Assembly (NCBI RefSeq): GCF_000612545.2 | Contig: NZ_CP097800.1 | Span: 4,278,501-4,342,500 of the forward strand | Direction: 5' to 3' | Length of the DNA stretch: 64,000 nt | Origin: Streptomyces sp. PCS3-D2 | GTDB lineage: Bacteria; Actinomycetota; Actinomycetes; Streptomycetales; Streptomycetaceae | In this document: piece after piece, positions 48,877 to 58,082 of the stretch | Numbering within the stretch: the first letter of the stretch is position 1 | How the letters are laid out: the number at the start of each line of letters is the position of its first letter | The notes under the pieces: generated by a model | Told to the model about the DNA's origin: nothing | Seen by the model: only the letters and a program-made list of their open reading frames with translations | Database searches by the model: none | Position numbers and translations under genes: made by a program

Positions 48877-51282
48877 GTGGAGCAGCTGACGCAGCACGAC
48901 CCGAGACGGATCGGCCCCTTCGAGGTGCTGGGACGGCTCGGCGCCGGCGGCATGGGGCTGGTCTATCTCGCACGGTCCGCGTCCGGACGGCGAGTCGCGA
49001 TCAAAACGGTGCGCACCGAGCTCGCCGAGGACCAACTCTTCCGCGTGCGGTTCACCCGCGAGGTGGAGGCGGCGCGCGCCGTGTCCGGCTTCTACACCGC
49101 GGCCGTGGTCGACGCCGATCCGCGGGCCGCCGTGCCGTGGCTGGCCACCGCGTACGTCCCGGCGCCCTCCCTGGAGGAGATCGTCAACGAGTGCGGGCCC
49201 ATGCCCGCCCAGGCCGTACGGTGGCTCGCCGCCGGCATCGCCGAGGCCCTGCAGTCCATCCACGGCGCCGGGCTCGTCCACCGCGACCTGAAGCCGTCCA
49301 ACGTGCTCGTCGTCGAGGACGGCCCGCGCGTGATCGACTTCGGTATCGCGAGCGGTGTCTCGAACACCCGCCTGACCATGACGAACGTCGCCGTCGGCAC
49401 CCCCGCCTACATGTCGCCCGAGCAGGCGAAGGACTCGCGCAGCGTCAAGGGCGCCAGCGACGTCTTCTCGCTCGGCTCCACGCTGGTCTTCGCAGCGACC
49501 GGGCACCCGCCCTACCACGGGGCGAACCCGGTCGAGACGGTCTTCATGCTGCTGCGCGAGGGCCCGAACGTGGAGGGGCTCCCGGAGGAGCTGCGGCCGC
49601 TGATCGAATCCTGCATGCAGATGGACGCCTCGCTGCGGCCGACCCCGGCCGACCTGCAGGCGCAGCTGGCCCCGCACCTCTTCGACGGCGGCGACGACAG
49701 CGGTACCGCCTCGGCGTGGCTGCCGACGCGGGCCGTCGCGATGATCGAGGCCCGGCGCGCGGGGAACCGCACGGCCGTCGCCGTGCCCGCACCCGGCCGT
49801 GACGGCCGGGGCGGCGGCGCCGGGGCCCGCGGGCCCGCGTCCGAGCAGGCCACGCAGCGCCGCCCGCGGGGCGCCGAGGGCTGGGTGGACCCGCGCACCG
49901 GCCAGGCCGTGCCGCAGCGTCCGCACCATCCGCCGCGCTCCGCGGTGCCTTCGGGCGAGCCGGTGCGCCTGGGCGGCTCGCCGGTGCCGATCGGGCCCGG
50001 CCCGTTCGCGACGGCCTCGGCGTCGGCGGCGCACACCCCCGCCGCGGACGCGGCGACCGGCTGGGTGCGCCCGCCCGACGGGTCGGCGCCCTCCCCGGCC
50101 GGTGGACCGGTCACCCCGTCCGTCCCGGGACCGGGCGCGGCCCCGGACAGCGGCCGCTGGCGGCCCTGGCGCTTCCGCATGTCGAACGAGGTCTGGGGCA
50201 CCCCGGCCGTCGCCGGCAACCTGCTGTACGTGACTTCCTTCGAGGTGCACGCGCTGGACGTGGCCAGCGGCCGCCGCCAGTTCAAGACCCGCGACGTCGC
50301 CTGGTCCATGGCCGTCGCCGACGGCCGGATCCACGCCTCCGACGGGCCCTCCCTCTACGCGCTCGACGCCACCGACGGCTCCGAGCGGTGGCGGCTGTCG
50401 ACCGATGCCTGGGTGTACGCCGTGCGCGCCGAGCACGGCACGGTCGTCACCGCCACGCGCGGCGGTGGGGTACAGGGTTGGGAGGCGTCCAGCGGCCGGA
50501 AGCTGTGGGAGCTGACCGGCGCGCAGAGCGACTTCGAGACCCCGGAGGCGGCCCCCGTCCTCCACGAGGGCACGGTGTACGTGTGGCAGGACGCGCGGCT
50601 GCGCGCCCTGGACGCCCGCAGCGGCCGGGAGGCCTGGTCGTACCCGATCGGCGACGCCGCCTCCTGCGGGAACGTGCCCGTCCGGGTCGCCCCCGCTCCC
50701 GACGGCAACGTGTACGTCGCGGCCGGCACCCGGGTGATCTCCGTGGACCGGGCCTCCGGCCGGGTCCGCTGGCACTTCGAGGCCCCCGCGGTCTTCCTGG
50801 CTCCGCCGGCCTTCGCGCCGGGTGCGGCCGTCACGGGCGGCGGGGTCTACCTCGCCGACTACCTGGGCACCGTCTACGCCCTCGACGCGGTCACCGGCCA
50901 GGACCGCTGGCGGATCGCGACGGAGTCGCGGCAGTCCTCCGACCCGGTGCTGGTGGTGGGCGGCAACGTCCACCTGGGGGCGGGCAGCGCGCTCTACACG
51001 CTCGACGCGGTCACCGGCACCCCGAAGTGGCGGTTCGCGGCGGGCGGCGAGATCACGGGCCTGCCGGCGGTCGCGGACGGCCGGGTGCACTTCGGGTCGG
51101 CCGACCACTGCCTGTACACGCTGGACGCGGCGGGTGGCCAGCTCCGCTGGAAGCTGGCCACGGGCGGCGAGATCACGGGCGCCCCGGTCGCGGAGGCGGG
51201 CGTGGTGTACGCGTGCAGCAAGGACCGCTGCGTGTACGCCCTGGACGCGGCGAAGGGCACGGGCACCCGTACGGGCGGGTGA
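48877..51282 (+). CDS. afsK: Serine/threonine protein kinase AfsK
   Basis: The 801-residue protein has an N-terminal Hanks-type kinase domain (about residues 13-270): glycine loop [18 protein letters not shown]-binding Lys in VAIKTV, catalytic loop [14 protein letters not shown] and [11 protein letters not shown] Pro-rich linker (about 290-430) follows, then C-terminal PQQ/beta-propeller repeats (about 430-800; for example [26 protein letters not shown]). AfsK phosphorylates AfsR, controlling secondary metabolism, and is membrane-associated in S. coelicolor. I chose GTG 48877, six bases after GGAGG; a longer frame opens at 48793. The size is close to that reported for S. coelicolor AfsK (about 800 residues). 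Confidence 0.94.
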   Translation: MEQLTQHDPRRIGPFEVLGRLGAGGMGLVYLARSASGRRVAIKTVRTELAEDQLFRVRFTREVEAARAVSGFYTAAVVDADPRAAVPWLATAYVPAPSLEEIVNECGPMPAQAVRWLAAGIAEALQSIHGAGLVHRDLKPSNVLVVEDGPRVIDFGIASGVSNTRLTMTNVAVGTPAYMSPEQAKDSRSVKGASDVFSLGSTLVFAATGHPPYHGANPVETVFMLLREGPNVEGLPEELRPLIESCMQMDASLRPTPADLQAQLAPHLFDGGDDSGTASAWLPTRAVAMIEARRAGNRTAVAVPAPGRDGRGGGAGARGPASEQATQRRPRGAEGWVDPRTGQAVPQRPHHPPRSAVPSGEPVRLGGSPVPIGPGPFATASASAAHTPAADAATGWVRPPDGSAPSPAGGPVTPSVPGPGAAPDSGRWRPWRFRMSNEVWGTPAVAGNLLYVTSFEVHALDVASGRRQFKTRDVAWSMAVADGRIHASDGPSLYALDATDGSERWRLSTDAWVYAVRAEHGTVVTATRGGGVQGWEASSGRKLWELTGAQSDFETPEAAPVLHEGTVYVWQDARLRALDARSGREAWSYPIGDAASCGNVPVRVAPAPDGNVYVAAGTRVISVDRASGRVRWHFEAPAVFLAPPAFAPGAAVTGGGVYLADYLGTVYALDAVTGQDRWRIATESRQSSDPVLVVGGNVHLGAGSALYTLDAVTGTPKWRFAAGGEITGLPAVADGRVHFGSADHCLYTLDAAGGQLRWKLATGGEITGAPVAEAGVVYACSKDRCVYALDAAKGTGTRTGG

Positions 51283-51349
51283 CCCCGGCGGGGGCCGGGT
51301 CGGGCCCCGCCGGGTAGCGCACCGCACCGGGAGTGACAGGATGGACCCC

Positions 51350-51844
51350 ATGAGCAACGTCTACTTCGACATCAACATCAACGGCGCCCCCGCGGGCCGC
51401 ATCGTCTTCAAGCTGTACGACGACGTCGTCCCGAAGACGGCGCGCAACTTCCGTGAGCTGGCCACCGGCCAGAACGGCTTCGGCTACGCGGGCTCCGGCT
51501 TCCACCGCATCATCCCGCAGTTCATGCTCCAGGGCGGTGACTTCACCAACCACAACGGCACCGGCGGCAAGTCCATCTACGGCGAGAAGTTCGAGGACGA
51601 GAACTTCCAGCTGAAGCACGACCGCCCCTACCTGCTGTCGATGGCGAACGCCGGCCGCAACACCAACGGCTCGCAGTTCTTCATCACCACGGTCGTCACC
51701 TCGTGGCTCGACGGCAAGCACGTCGTCTTCGGCGAGGTCGTCTCGGGCCAGGAGCTCGTCGACCAGATCGAGGCCCTGGGCTCCCAGTCCGGCGCCCCCA
51801 AGGGCAAGGTCGAGATCGCCGCTTCCGGCGTCGTCGAGGCCTGA
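51350..51844 (+). CDS. Peptidyl-prolyl cis-trans isomerase (cyclophilin)
   Basis: The 164-residue cyclophilin has the catalytic [15 protein letters not shown] (Arg, Gln) and [30 protein letters not shown]. It is cytoplasmic (no signal peptide). The ATG at 51350 gives the common MSNVYFDI N-terminus; an in-frame ATG three codons upstream is possible. It follows afsK by 67 bases and may be read through from it, but lies on its own as a housekeeping folding enzyme. Confidence 0.93.
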   Translation: MSNVYFDININGAPAGRIVFKLYDDVVPKTARNFRELATGQNGFGYAGSGFHRIIPQFMLQGGDFTNHNGTGGKSIYGEKFEDENFQLKHDRPYLLSMANAGRNTNGSQFFITTVVTSWLDGKHVVFGEVVSGQELVDQIEALGSQSGAPKGKVEIAASGVVEA

Positions 51845-51868
51845 TCACACCCGCCTGCCCGGCCGGTC

Positions 51869-51897
51869 GGCCCCGCCCCCGCCCGGGGGCCGGGGCC
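51869..51897. terminator. Hairpin between convergent cyclophilin and DUF389 genes
   Basis: GGCCCCG and CGGGGCC pair over 7 bp with an inner CCCC/GGGG stem, 24 bases after the cyclophilin stop. Confidence 0.5.
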
Positions 51898-51928
51898 GCC
51901 GCCGTTTCCCCGTACTCGGGTCCCTGCC

Positions 51929-52930
51929 TCAGCCGCCGACGTGCCCGGCCTGGATCTGGCGGCCCTGGGTGGTCACCACCACCACCGGCACACCGTCCGG
52001 TACCTGCCCCTGGAGGTCGGCCAGGAGCGAGTCGACCGGGGGCAGCTCCCCGGGCGAGCGGACCTGGATGTAGAGGGTCTGGGACTGGGCCGTGACGCTC
52101 TGGACGGAGGCGCCGGGCGTTCCGGCCAGCCAGGCCGCGGCGGCGTTCGTGGCGCGTGTGGTCCACAGGTTCACGAGAACGGTACCCACCGTGTTCGCTC
52201 CCAGCAGAAGGCCGACCGCGGCGAACAGCAGGCCGAGCGCCAGGTAGGTCCTGCGCGTCGAACCCGTCTCGCCCCGCCGGCCGGCCGTCGCGTACCCGAG
52301 CGCGCCGAACACCACCATGCCCGCGAAGACCAGGGCGAGCAGGTTGGAGACGAACAGGACGAACGAGCCCAGGGCCAGCCACCACGCGGCCTGTCCGGCG
52401 CAGACTCCGGTCACCACCAGCGGTGGCACCAGCGAGATGGCGATCGCCACCCCGGGCAGGACGGCCGCGACGTCCTTGCGGGCGAGGGCGACAGCGCCGG
52501 CGAAGCCGGTGGCGAGCGCGGCGACCAGGTCCAACAGTCCGGGGGAGGTGCGGCTGGAGATCTGGCTGTCCGACAGCAGGTCGAAGGAGGAGGGCACCAC
52601 CAGCGACGCCAGCATGCCGACGGCCGTCACCAGCAGGCATCCCGAGGCCACGAACAGGAGCGCGGTGGAACGCCTCCGCTGCACCGCGCCCAGTGCGATG
52701 CCCATGATCGGCGTGGACAGCGGGGCGATGATCATCGCCCCGATCACCGTGGCGGTGGAGTCGGTCAGCACTCCGCCGGCCGCGATCACCGCCGACAGGA
52801 ACAGCATGGTCCAGAACGCGGACTGTTTCGCCTGCCGGTCCCCCTGCGACAGGTCGAGGTCCTCCTCCAGATCCTCCAGAGATCTTCGCTGGCGGTCCGG
52901 CAGCATGCGGTCACGGAGGGTTCTCAGCAC
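51929..52930 (-). CDS. DUF389 integral membrane protein
   Basis: The 333-residue protein has a charged N-terminus (DRMLPDRQRRSLEDLEEDLDLSQGDRQAKQ) and then a DUF389 membrane core: FWTMLFLSAVIAAGGVLTDSTATVIGAMIIAPLSTPIMGIALG, and about six further hydrophobic segments. A C-terminal soluble tail ends VVVVTTQGRQIQ. Function of the family is unknown; the core motif (STATVIGAMIIAPLSTPIMG) resembles transporters of hydrophobic or anionic solutes. It is convergent with the cyclophilin gene and unrelated to the catabolic operators. Confidence 0.85.
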   Translation of the reverse strand: MLRTLRDRMLPDRQRRSLEDLEEDLDLSQGDRQAKQSAFWTMLFLSAVIAAGGVLTDSTATVIGAMIIAPLSTPIMGIALGAVQRRRSTALLFVASGCLLVTAVGMLASLVVPSSFDLLSDSQISSRTSPGLLDLVAALATGFAGAVALARKDVAAVLPGVAIAISLVPPLVVTGVCAGQAAWWLALGSFVLFVSNLLALVFAGMVVFGALGYATAGRRGETGSTRRTYLALGLLFAAVGLLLGANTVGTVLVNLWTTRATNAAAAWLAGTPGASVQSVTAQSQTLYIQVRSPGELPPVDSLLADLQGQVPDGVPVVVVTTQGRQIQAGHVGG

Positions 52931-53002
52931 CAGCCGAGTATCACGCGGCGCGGTGCCGGGGCCCTGGGAGACACACGGGAGACCCTCCTTCGGGCGGACG
53001 CG

Positions 53003-53779
53003 TCAGCGCAGTCGGGGTTCGGGGGCCGTGCGGCGGTCCGCGAAGAGTTCCGCCTGTCGTCGTGGTGGCAGGTTCCCCAGGGCGATCAGGGCCGGAGCCT
53101 GTGCGAGGGCCTGCTGGAGGGCGGCCTGCTTCGCCGACCACAGGGCCCGTACGGTGCCCTGCACGGCCTGAGTCGGGAAGCCGGCCAGGGTCTGCGCCGC
53201 CCGCAAGGCCGCCGGGAGCAGTCCGTCCGGCGCGGCCAGTTCCGAGACCAGGCCGATCTCGTGGGCGCGACGGGCGGAGAGGCGTTCGGCCGTGCCCATC
53301 AGGGACATCCGGGCGGCCTCGCCGAAGGGCATGCGCTGCGCCATGTGGACGGCCTCGTAGGCGCTGACCATCCCGTAGGTGGTGTGCGGGTCGAAGAAGG
53401 TGGCCGTCTCGGAGGCGATGAGGAACTCCGACTCGCCCAGCAGGTAGAAGGCCCCGCCGCAGGCCATGCCGTTGACGGCGGCGACGACCGGCTTCCACAG
53501 GTCGCAGGACTTCGGGCCGATCGCGATCAGAGGGTCGTCGGCGGAGTAGGGGGAGGCGGGCTGCGGCACCTCGGCGCCGCGGTCGATGCCGGTGCAGAAG
53601 GCGGCCCTTCCGGCGCCGGTCAGCACGACCGCCCGGACCTCCTCGGCGAAGCGGAGTTCGCGCCACGCCTCGCCCAGCTCGGCGGCGGTGGCCAGGTCGA
53701 CGGCGTTGTGCCGGTGCTCCCGGTCCAGGGTGACCACCGCGACCCCGGTGGCCCCGTCCCGTTCCACGCGCAGCGTCAC
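53003..53779 (-). CDS. Enoyl-CoA hydratase/isomerase family protein
   Basis: The 258-residue crotonase has LTGAGRAAFCTGIDRGAEV and VAAVNGMACGGAFYLLGESEFLIASETATFFDPHTTYGMVSAYEAVHMAQRMPFGEA. The GTG at 53779 overlaps the DUF35 stop, so it is the third gene of the operon led by the lipid-transfer gene. The order Ltp, DUF35, hydratase resembles steroid side-chain degradation operons, where a hydratase makes the 3-hydroxyacyl-CoA that the aldolase cleaves. Confidence 0.87.
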   Translation of the reverse strand: MTLRVERDGATGVAVVTLDREHRHNAVDLATAAELGEAWRELRFAEEVRAVVLTGAGRAAFCTGIDRGAEVPQPASPYSADDPLIAIGPKSCDLWKPVVAAVNGMACGGAFYLLGESEFLIASETATFFDPHTTYGMVSAYEAVHMAQRMPFGEAARMSLMGTAERLSARRAHEIGLVSELAAPDGLLPAALRAAQTLAGFPTQAVQGTVRALWSAKQAALQQALAQAPALIALGNLPPRRQAELFADRRTAPEPRLR

Positions 53780-54240
53780 GACTTCTCCAGGAGCCAGCGG
53801 GGCACGGTCATTCCGCCCGTCTCGGTGAAGGTCACGTGGACCCGTGCGCCGATGCGCAGCCGGGCCGGGTCCATGGAGTCGAGGGGGGCGTCGGCGGAGG
53901 TCACCAGGTTCCCGGCGAGTCGGATGTGCGGGGCGTCGGCGAGTTCGACGAGGACCACGTTGTACGGGGCCTGCGCGGCGTAGGCGGGCAGCAGCGGCGG
54001 GTGGGGCCGGACGTAGGACCAGATGCGGCCGCGGCCGCTCATGCGGCGCCACTCGCTGTCGAAGGACCGGCAGTGCGGGCAACAGGGGCGGGGCGGGAAG
54101 CGGAGCCTGCCGCAGGCGGCGCAGGCCTGGACGCGCAGCTCGCCGCGGGCGGCGTACTCCCAGAAGGGGGCGCCGTCCTCGTCGGGCACGGGCAGGAGCA
54201 GGGCGTCCGCGGACGCGGCGGCTTCGGGTGCGGGGGTCAT
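53776..54240 (-). CDS. Zn-ribbon/OB-fold protein (DUF35 family)
   Basis: The 154-residue protein has a zinc ribbon (C-x2-C-x10-C-x2-C, CAACGRLRFPPRPCCPHC) and an OB-fold (GRIWSYVRPHPPLLPAY to VHVTFTETGG). It lies seven bases after the lipid-transfer gene, the expected partner. In related systems the DUF35 protein and a thiolase-like Ltp2 form a retro-aldolase that cleaves 3-hydroxyacyl-CoA side chains; other DUF35 proteins serve polyketide assembly. Operon with the downstream enoyl-CoA hydratase (GTGA overlap). Confidence 0.88.
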   Translation of the reverse strand: MTPAPEAAASADALLLPVPDEDGAPFWEYAARGELRVQACAACGRLRFPPRPCCPHCRSFDSEWRRMSGRGRIWSYVRPHPPLLPAYAAQAPYNVVLVELADAPHIRLAGNLVTSADAPLDSMDPARLRIGARVHVTFTETGGMTVPRWLLEKS

Positions 54241-54247
54241 CGGCGGG

Positions 54248-55399
54248 TCAGCTCCTCAGCAGGATCGCGGACGTCGGGACGCCTTCGCCCGCCGTCACCA
54301 GGCAGGTCGCGGCGTCCGGCACCTGGGCGGTGGAGGTGCCGCGCAGCTGCTTGACGCCCTCGTTGATCAGGTTGAAGCCGTGTACGTACGCCTCGGACAG
54401 TCCGCCGCCGCCGGTGTTGAGGGGAAGCCGGCCGCCGAGCTCCAAGGCGCCGCCCTCGGTGAAGGCGGCGCCCTCGCCGCGCCCGCAGAAGCCGTAGCCC
54501 TCCAGGGAGAGCGGGATGAGCGGGGTGAAGGCGTCGTAGATCTGGGCGACGTCCACGTCCTGGGGGCCGAAGTCGGCCTGCTTCCACAGGTGGCGGGCGG
54601 CGGTCCAGGCGGGCCCGGACAGGGGGTCGTCGTTCCAGTAGTTGACCATGCCGTGGTGCTGGGCGGGCAGGCCCTGGGCGGCGGAGTGGACGTAGACCGG
54701 CCGGTGGCGGCAGTCGCGGGCCCGTTCGGCGGAGACGATCACGCAGGCCAGTGCGCCGTCGGTCTCCAGGCAGTTGTCGAAGAGGCAGAGCGGGTCGCTG
54801 ATCATGCGGGAGGTCATGTACATCTCGCGGGTCAGCGGGCGTTCGTACATCATCGCGGCGGGGTTCTCGTTGGCCCGGTTGCGGCAGGCCATGGCCACGT
54901 TGAAGAGGTGGTCGCGGGTGGCGCCGTACTCGTGCATGTAGCGGCGGGCCAGCATGCCGATCTCGTCGGCGGGGCGGAGCAGGCCGAAGGGCCGGGTCCA
55001 CTGGCCGGGGGTGGGCAGCTGGACGGCGGTGTTCTTCCAGGGGCGGGGGCCGGAGCCGCGTTTGCGGGAGCGCCAGGCGACCCCGACGGTGGCCTGGCCG
55101 GTGGCCACGGCGGCGGCGAGGTGGCCGACCGTGGCACAGGAACCGCCGCCCCCGTAGCCGATCTTGGAGAAGAAGGTGACGTCGCCGGCGCCGATGGCCT
55201 TGGCGACCTCGACCTCGTCGGTCTCCTCCATGGTGTAGGAGGAGAAGGCGTCCACCTCGCCGGGGTCGATGCCGGCGTCGGCGAGGGCGGCCAGGATCGC
55301 CCGGCAGGCCAGTTCCTTCTCGGACTGCGGCAGTCGTCTGGCGAAGGCGGTCTGGCCGATGCCGACTATCGCCGTAGCGTCCTTGAGCGTTGCCGCCAT
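54248..55399 (-). CDS. Thiolase-like / lipid-transfer protein (retro-aldolase candidate)
   Basis: The 383-residue protein has TAIVGIGQTAFARRL, GDVTFFSKIGYGGGGSCATVGHLAAAVATGQATVGVAW, DVDVAQIYDAFTPLIPLSLEGYGFC and LPLNTGGGGLSEAYVHGFN. It belongs to the SCP-x/Ltp2-like group. The ATG at 55399 lies five bases after GGAGG. Two codons earlier a GTG (55405) is an alternative. It leads an operon with DUF35 and enoyl-CoA hydratase genes. Operator I is in the divergent region before it. Confidence 0.88.
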   Translation of the reverse strand: MAATLKDATAIVGIGQTAFARRLPQSEKELACRAILAALADAGIDPGEVDAFSSYTMEETDEVEVAKAIGAGDVTFFSKIGYGGGGSCATVGHLAAAVATGQATVGVAWRSRKRGSGPRPWKNTAVQLPTPGQWTRPFGLLRPADEIGMLARRYMHEYGATRDHLFNVAMACRNRANENPAAMMYERPLTREMYMTSRMISDPLCLFDNCLETDGALACVIVSAERARDCRHRPVYVHSAAQGLPAQHHGMVNYWNDDPLSGPAWTAARHLWKQADFGPQDVDVAQIYDAFTPLIPLSLEGYGFCGRGEGAAFTEGGALELGGRLPLNTGGGGLSEAYVHGFNLINEGVKQLRGTSTAQVPDAATCLVTAGEGVPTSAILLRS

Positions 55400-55452
55400 C
55401 GCCACCTCCGGGGAGTGCGCCAGTACTGACAGGCGCGAAGGCTACAGCTAAT

Positions 55453-55467
55453 CTGACGGTTAGTCAG
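55453..55467. promoter_or_regulatory. Operator I of the CTGACG-N3-CGTCAG family
   Basis: CTGACGGTTAGTCAG lies 29 bases before the CoA ligase ATG and 54 bases before the lipid-transfer gene start. It is identical to operator A. Confidence 0.78.
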
Positions 55468-55495
55468 CTACTGGGTTCGCGGGAGGGCGGCACGC

Positions 55496-57160
55496 ATGGG
55501 CGACGACGGGCTGCGCGGGCATGTACGCGAGGACGCGCCCGCGGGCGTGGGCGAGGACCCGCGCGGAGACCTGCGCTGGGGCACCATCGCGGGGCTCGTC
55601 CGGTCGGCATCGGCACGGTACGGCGACCTCGAAGCCGTCGTCGACGGGCGCGTCCGGATCGGATACGCGCAGCTCGGGGAGCGCGTCGAGCGCGCCGCGG
55701 CGGCCTGTGTGGCCGCCGGGGTGGAGCCGGGCGACCGGGTGGCCGTGTGGGCGCCCAACACCCTCGACTGGATCGTCTCCGCGCTCGGCGCGGTCTCGGC
55801 GGGTGCCGTCCTGGTCCCCCTCAACACCCGCTACAAGGGCACGGAAGCCGCCTACGTCCTGCGGCGCAGCCGGGCCCGGCTGCTCTTCGTCACCGGCACC
55901 TTCCTCGGCACCTCCTACGTCGCCTCGCTGCGTCGGGCCGCCGCCGAGGGGCCCGGCCGGGGCCCCCTGCCCGGACTGCCGCACCTGGAACAGGTCGTCG
56001 TCCTCGCCGAGGACGCCCCCGACTCCTTCCGCACCTGGAAGGACTTCCTCGCGGGCGGGGACCGGATCACGTCGGAGGCGGTGCGCGAGCGCGCCGACGC
56101 CATCAGCCCCGACGCCCCCTCCGACATCATCTTCACCTCGGGCACCACCGGCAGCCCCAAGGGCGCGGTCATCACCCACGCCCAGTCCCTGCGCTGCTAC
56201 GACGTGTGGAGCGAGCTCGCGGGACTCCGCGAGGGCGACCGCTACCTGATCGTGAACCCCTTCTTCCACACCTTCGGCTACAAGGCCGGGATCATCGCCT
56301 GCCTGATGCGCGGGGCGACGATGGTCCCGCAGCCCGTCTTCAACGCGGACACCGTCCTCGCCAACGTCGCCGCGGAGCGGATCTCCGTACTGCCCGGGCC
56401 GCCAACCCTGCACCAGTCCCTCCTGGACCACCCGCAGCGCGCCCACCACGACCTGTCCGCCCTGCGGCTCGTCGTCACCGGCGCGGCCGTGGTCCCGCTC
56501 CGGCTCGTCGAGCGCCTGCGCGGCGAGCTGCGCATCCCCACCGTCCTCACCGCCTACGGGCTCTCCGAGGCGGGAGGCATCGTCACGATGTGCCGTCGGG
56601 GCGACCCGGCCGAGGTCGTCTCCGCCACCTCCGGCCGGCCCATCCCGGACACGGAGGTCGCGGTCCTGGACGGCGACGGGCGGCCCCTGCCGGCCGGACG
56701 ACCCGGCGAGATCGCGGTCCGCGGCCACCACGTCATGCAGGGCTACTTCGAGGACCCCGACGGGACGGCGGCGGCGATCACCCCGGACGGCTGGCTGCGC
56801 ACCGGGGACGTGGGCGTCCTCGACGGAGACGGGAACCTGCGCATCACCGACCGGATCAAGGACATGTTCATCGTCGGGGGCTTCAACGCCTACCCGGCCG
56901 AGATAGAGCAACTCCTCGGCCTGCACCCGGACATCGCGGACGTGGCGGTCGTCGGGGTGCCCGATCCGCGCCTGGGTGAGGTCGGCAAGGCCTACGCCGT
57001 CCGGCGCCCCGGCTCCACACTCACCGCCGACGACCTGATCGCCTGGTCCCGGCGGGAGATGGCCAACTACAAGGTCCCGCGCGCGGTGGAATTCGTCACC
57101 GAACTCCCGCGCAACGCCGGTGGCAAGGTCCTCAAACGCGAACTCCGCGCCCGCCCGTGA
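55496..57160 (+). CDS. FadD3-like acyl-CoA ligase
   Basis: The 554-residue AMP-forming ligase has the P-loop TSGTTGSPKGAV (about residue 215), YGLSEAGG, GWLRTGDVGVLDGDGNLRITDRIKDMFIVGGFN and the A10 lysine in RNAGGKVLKRELR. It resembles FadD3, which activates a steroid C/D-ring acid (HIP) in mycobacteria and rhodococci; that resemblance is my reading of the sequence, not a search. Operator I is 29 bases upstream. It is divergent from the lipid-transfer operon. Confidence 0.88.
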   Translation: MGDDGLRGHVREDAPAGVGEDPRGDLRWGTIAGLVRSASARYGDLEAVVDGRVRIGYAQLGERVERAAAACVAAGVEPGDRVAVWAPNTLDWIVSALGAVSAGAVLVPLNTRYKGTEAAYVLRRSRARLLFVTGTFLGTSYVASLRRAAAEGPGRGPLPGLPHLEQVVVLAEDAPDSFRTWKDFLAGGDRITSEAVRERADAISPDAPSDIIFTSGTTGSPKGAVITHAQSLRCYDVWSELAGLREGDRYLIVNPFFHTFGYKAGIIACLMRGATMVPQPVFNADTVLANVAAERISVLPGPPTLHQSLLDHPQRAHHDLSALRLVVTGAAVVPLRLVERLRGELRIPTVLTAYGLSEAGGIVTMCRRGDPAEVVSATSGRPIPDTEVAVLDGDGRPLPAGRPGEIAVRGHHVMQGYFEDPDGTAAAITPDGWLRTGDVGVLDGDGNLRITDRIKDMFIVGGFNAYPAEIEQLLGLHPDIADVAVVGVPDPRLGEVGKAYAVRRPGSTLTADDLIAWSRREMANYKVPRAVEFVTELPRNAGGKVLKRELRARP

Positions 57161-57194
57161 GGGCCGGGGCCGCCGACCCGGGGCCGGGCCCGGG

Positions 57195-57983
57195 TCAGCG
57201 GGCGTAGGAGCCGATGCCGACCAGGCAGTAGACGTACTGGTTGAGGACGATCGAGCCGCGCAGGTAGCGGTAGGAGAAGGCGTACTGGGTCCTGGGATTG
57301 CCGCTGCACCGGTCCAGGTCCGAGGTGCCGGGGATGCTCTCGATCACCCGGTAGTGCGCGTCGGACGCCGAGCAGGGCACCTCCTCGACGCCGCTGACGC
57401 TGCGGGGCGTCGTCGAGTCGGGCAACTGCCCGTTGAGGCAGGTGCCCCGGTCGAACGGTGTGGGTTCGGGGCTCGGCTCCTCGCTCGGCTCCACGCTCGG
57501 CCCGGAGTCGTACGGGGTGGTCTCGGTGGTCTCGGGATCCGATGTCCGGGGTGAGGGGGTGGGGGAGGGGCTCCTGGAGGAGGACCAGGTGGGGGTCGCG
57601 TCGCCGGCGGGCTTCGCGTCGTCGCCGCCGTCGCCGTCACGGAGCAGGAAGAAGCCGATGACCAGCAGTGCCGCGACGGCGAGCCCCACCAGGCAGCCGC
57701 GCCCGCCGCCCGTCTGCGGGACCGGCGCGGGCCGCTGCGGTGCCGGGTCCCCCGCGGGCGGGGGAATGATGCCGCCGGCCCCCGCGATCCAGGCCACGCC
57801 GGCCCCGGACACGTGGATGCGCAGCCGCACCTCCTCGGTGCCGACCCGGACCTTGACGAGGTCGCCGTGCCGGCAGGGCGGTATCCGCACGCGGACCGGT
57901 CCGGACGGCAGCTCCACGGAGACGATCGCGCCGTGGGCGGCCTGCTCCGGGGTGATCGCTATGAGCATGTCCTGTGACGACAC
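57195..57983 (-). CDS. LppU-like membrane protein with an N-terminal DnaJ-C-like/OB segment
   Basis: The 262-residue protein has a soluble N-terminal part (about residues 1-60: ITPEQAAHGAIVSVELPSGPVRVRIPPCRHGDLVKVRV) resembling the C-terminal substrate domain of DnaJ. A Pro-rich linker, one transmembrane helix (CLVGLAVAALLVIGFFLL), a Ser/Thr/Pro-rich linker and an extracytoplasmic Cys-containing domain (CLNGQLP, VPCSASDAHYRVIE, DLDRCSG, VYCLVGIG) follow. The tail resembles the LppU-like domain at 29807-30526. The GTG at 57983 lies six bases after GGAG. Function unknown. Confidence 0.75.
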   Translation of the reverse strand: MSSQDMLIAITPEQAAHGAIVSVELPSGPVRVRIPPCRHGDLVKVRVGTEEVRLRIHVSGAGVAWIAGAGGIIPPPAGDPAPQRPAPVPQTGGGRGCLVGLAVAALLVIGFFLLRDGDGGDDAKPAGDATPTWSSSRSPSPTPSPRTSDPETTETTPYDSGPSVEPSEEPSPEPTPFDRGTCLNGQLPDSTTPRSVSGVEEVPCSASDAHYRVIESIPGTSDLDRCSGNPRTQYAFSYRYLRGSIVLNQYVYCLVGIGSYAR

Positions 57984-58082
57984 CGGCTGCTCCAGGGAGG
58001 GGGGGTTGGCGCGCAGGATGCCTGGCGGTTCCTCACAGATTGTGCCGGGTGTCCCGATGGTGCCGCAGCCGTTCCGCGACTC

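Noticed and set aside
48559-51357. A 932-codon frame antisense to afsK
   Set aside because: The real product is the AfsK kinase on the plus strand; the antisense frame is low-complexity shadow.
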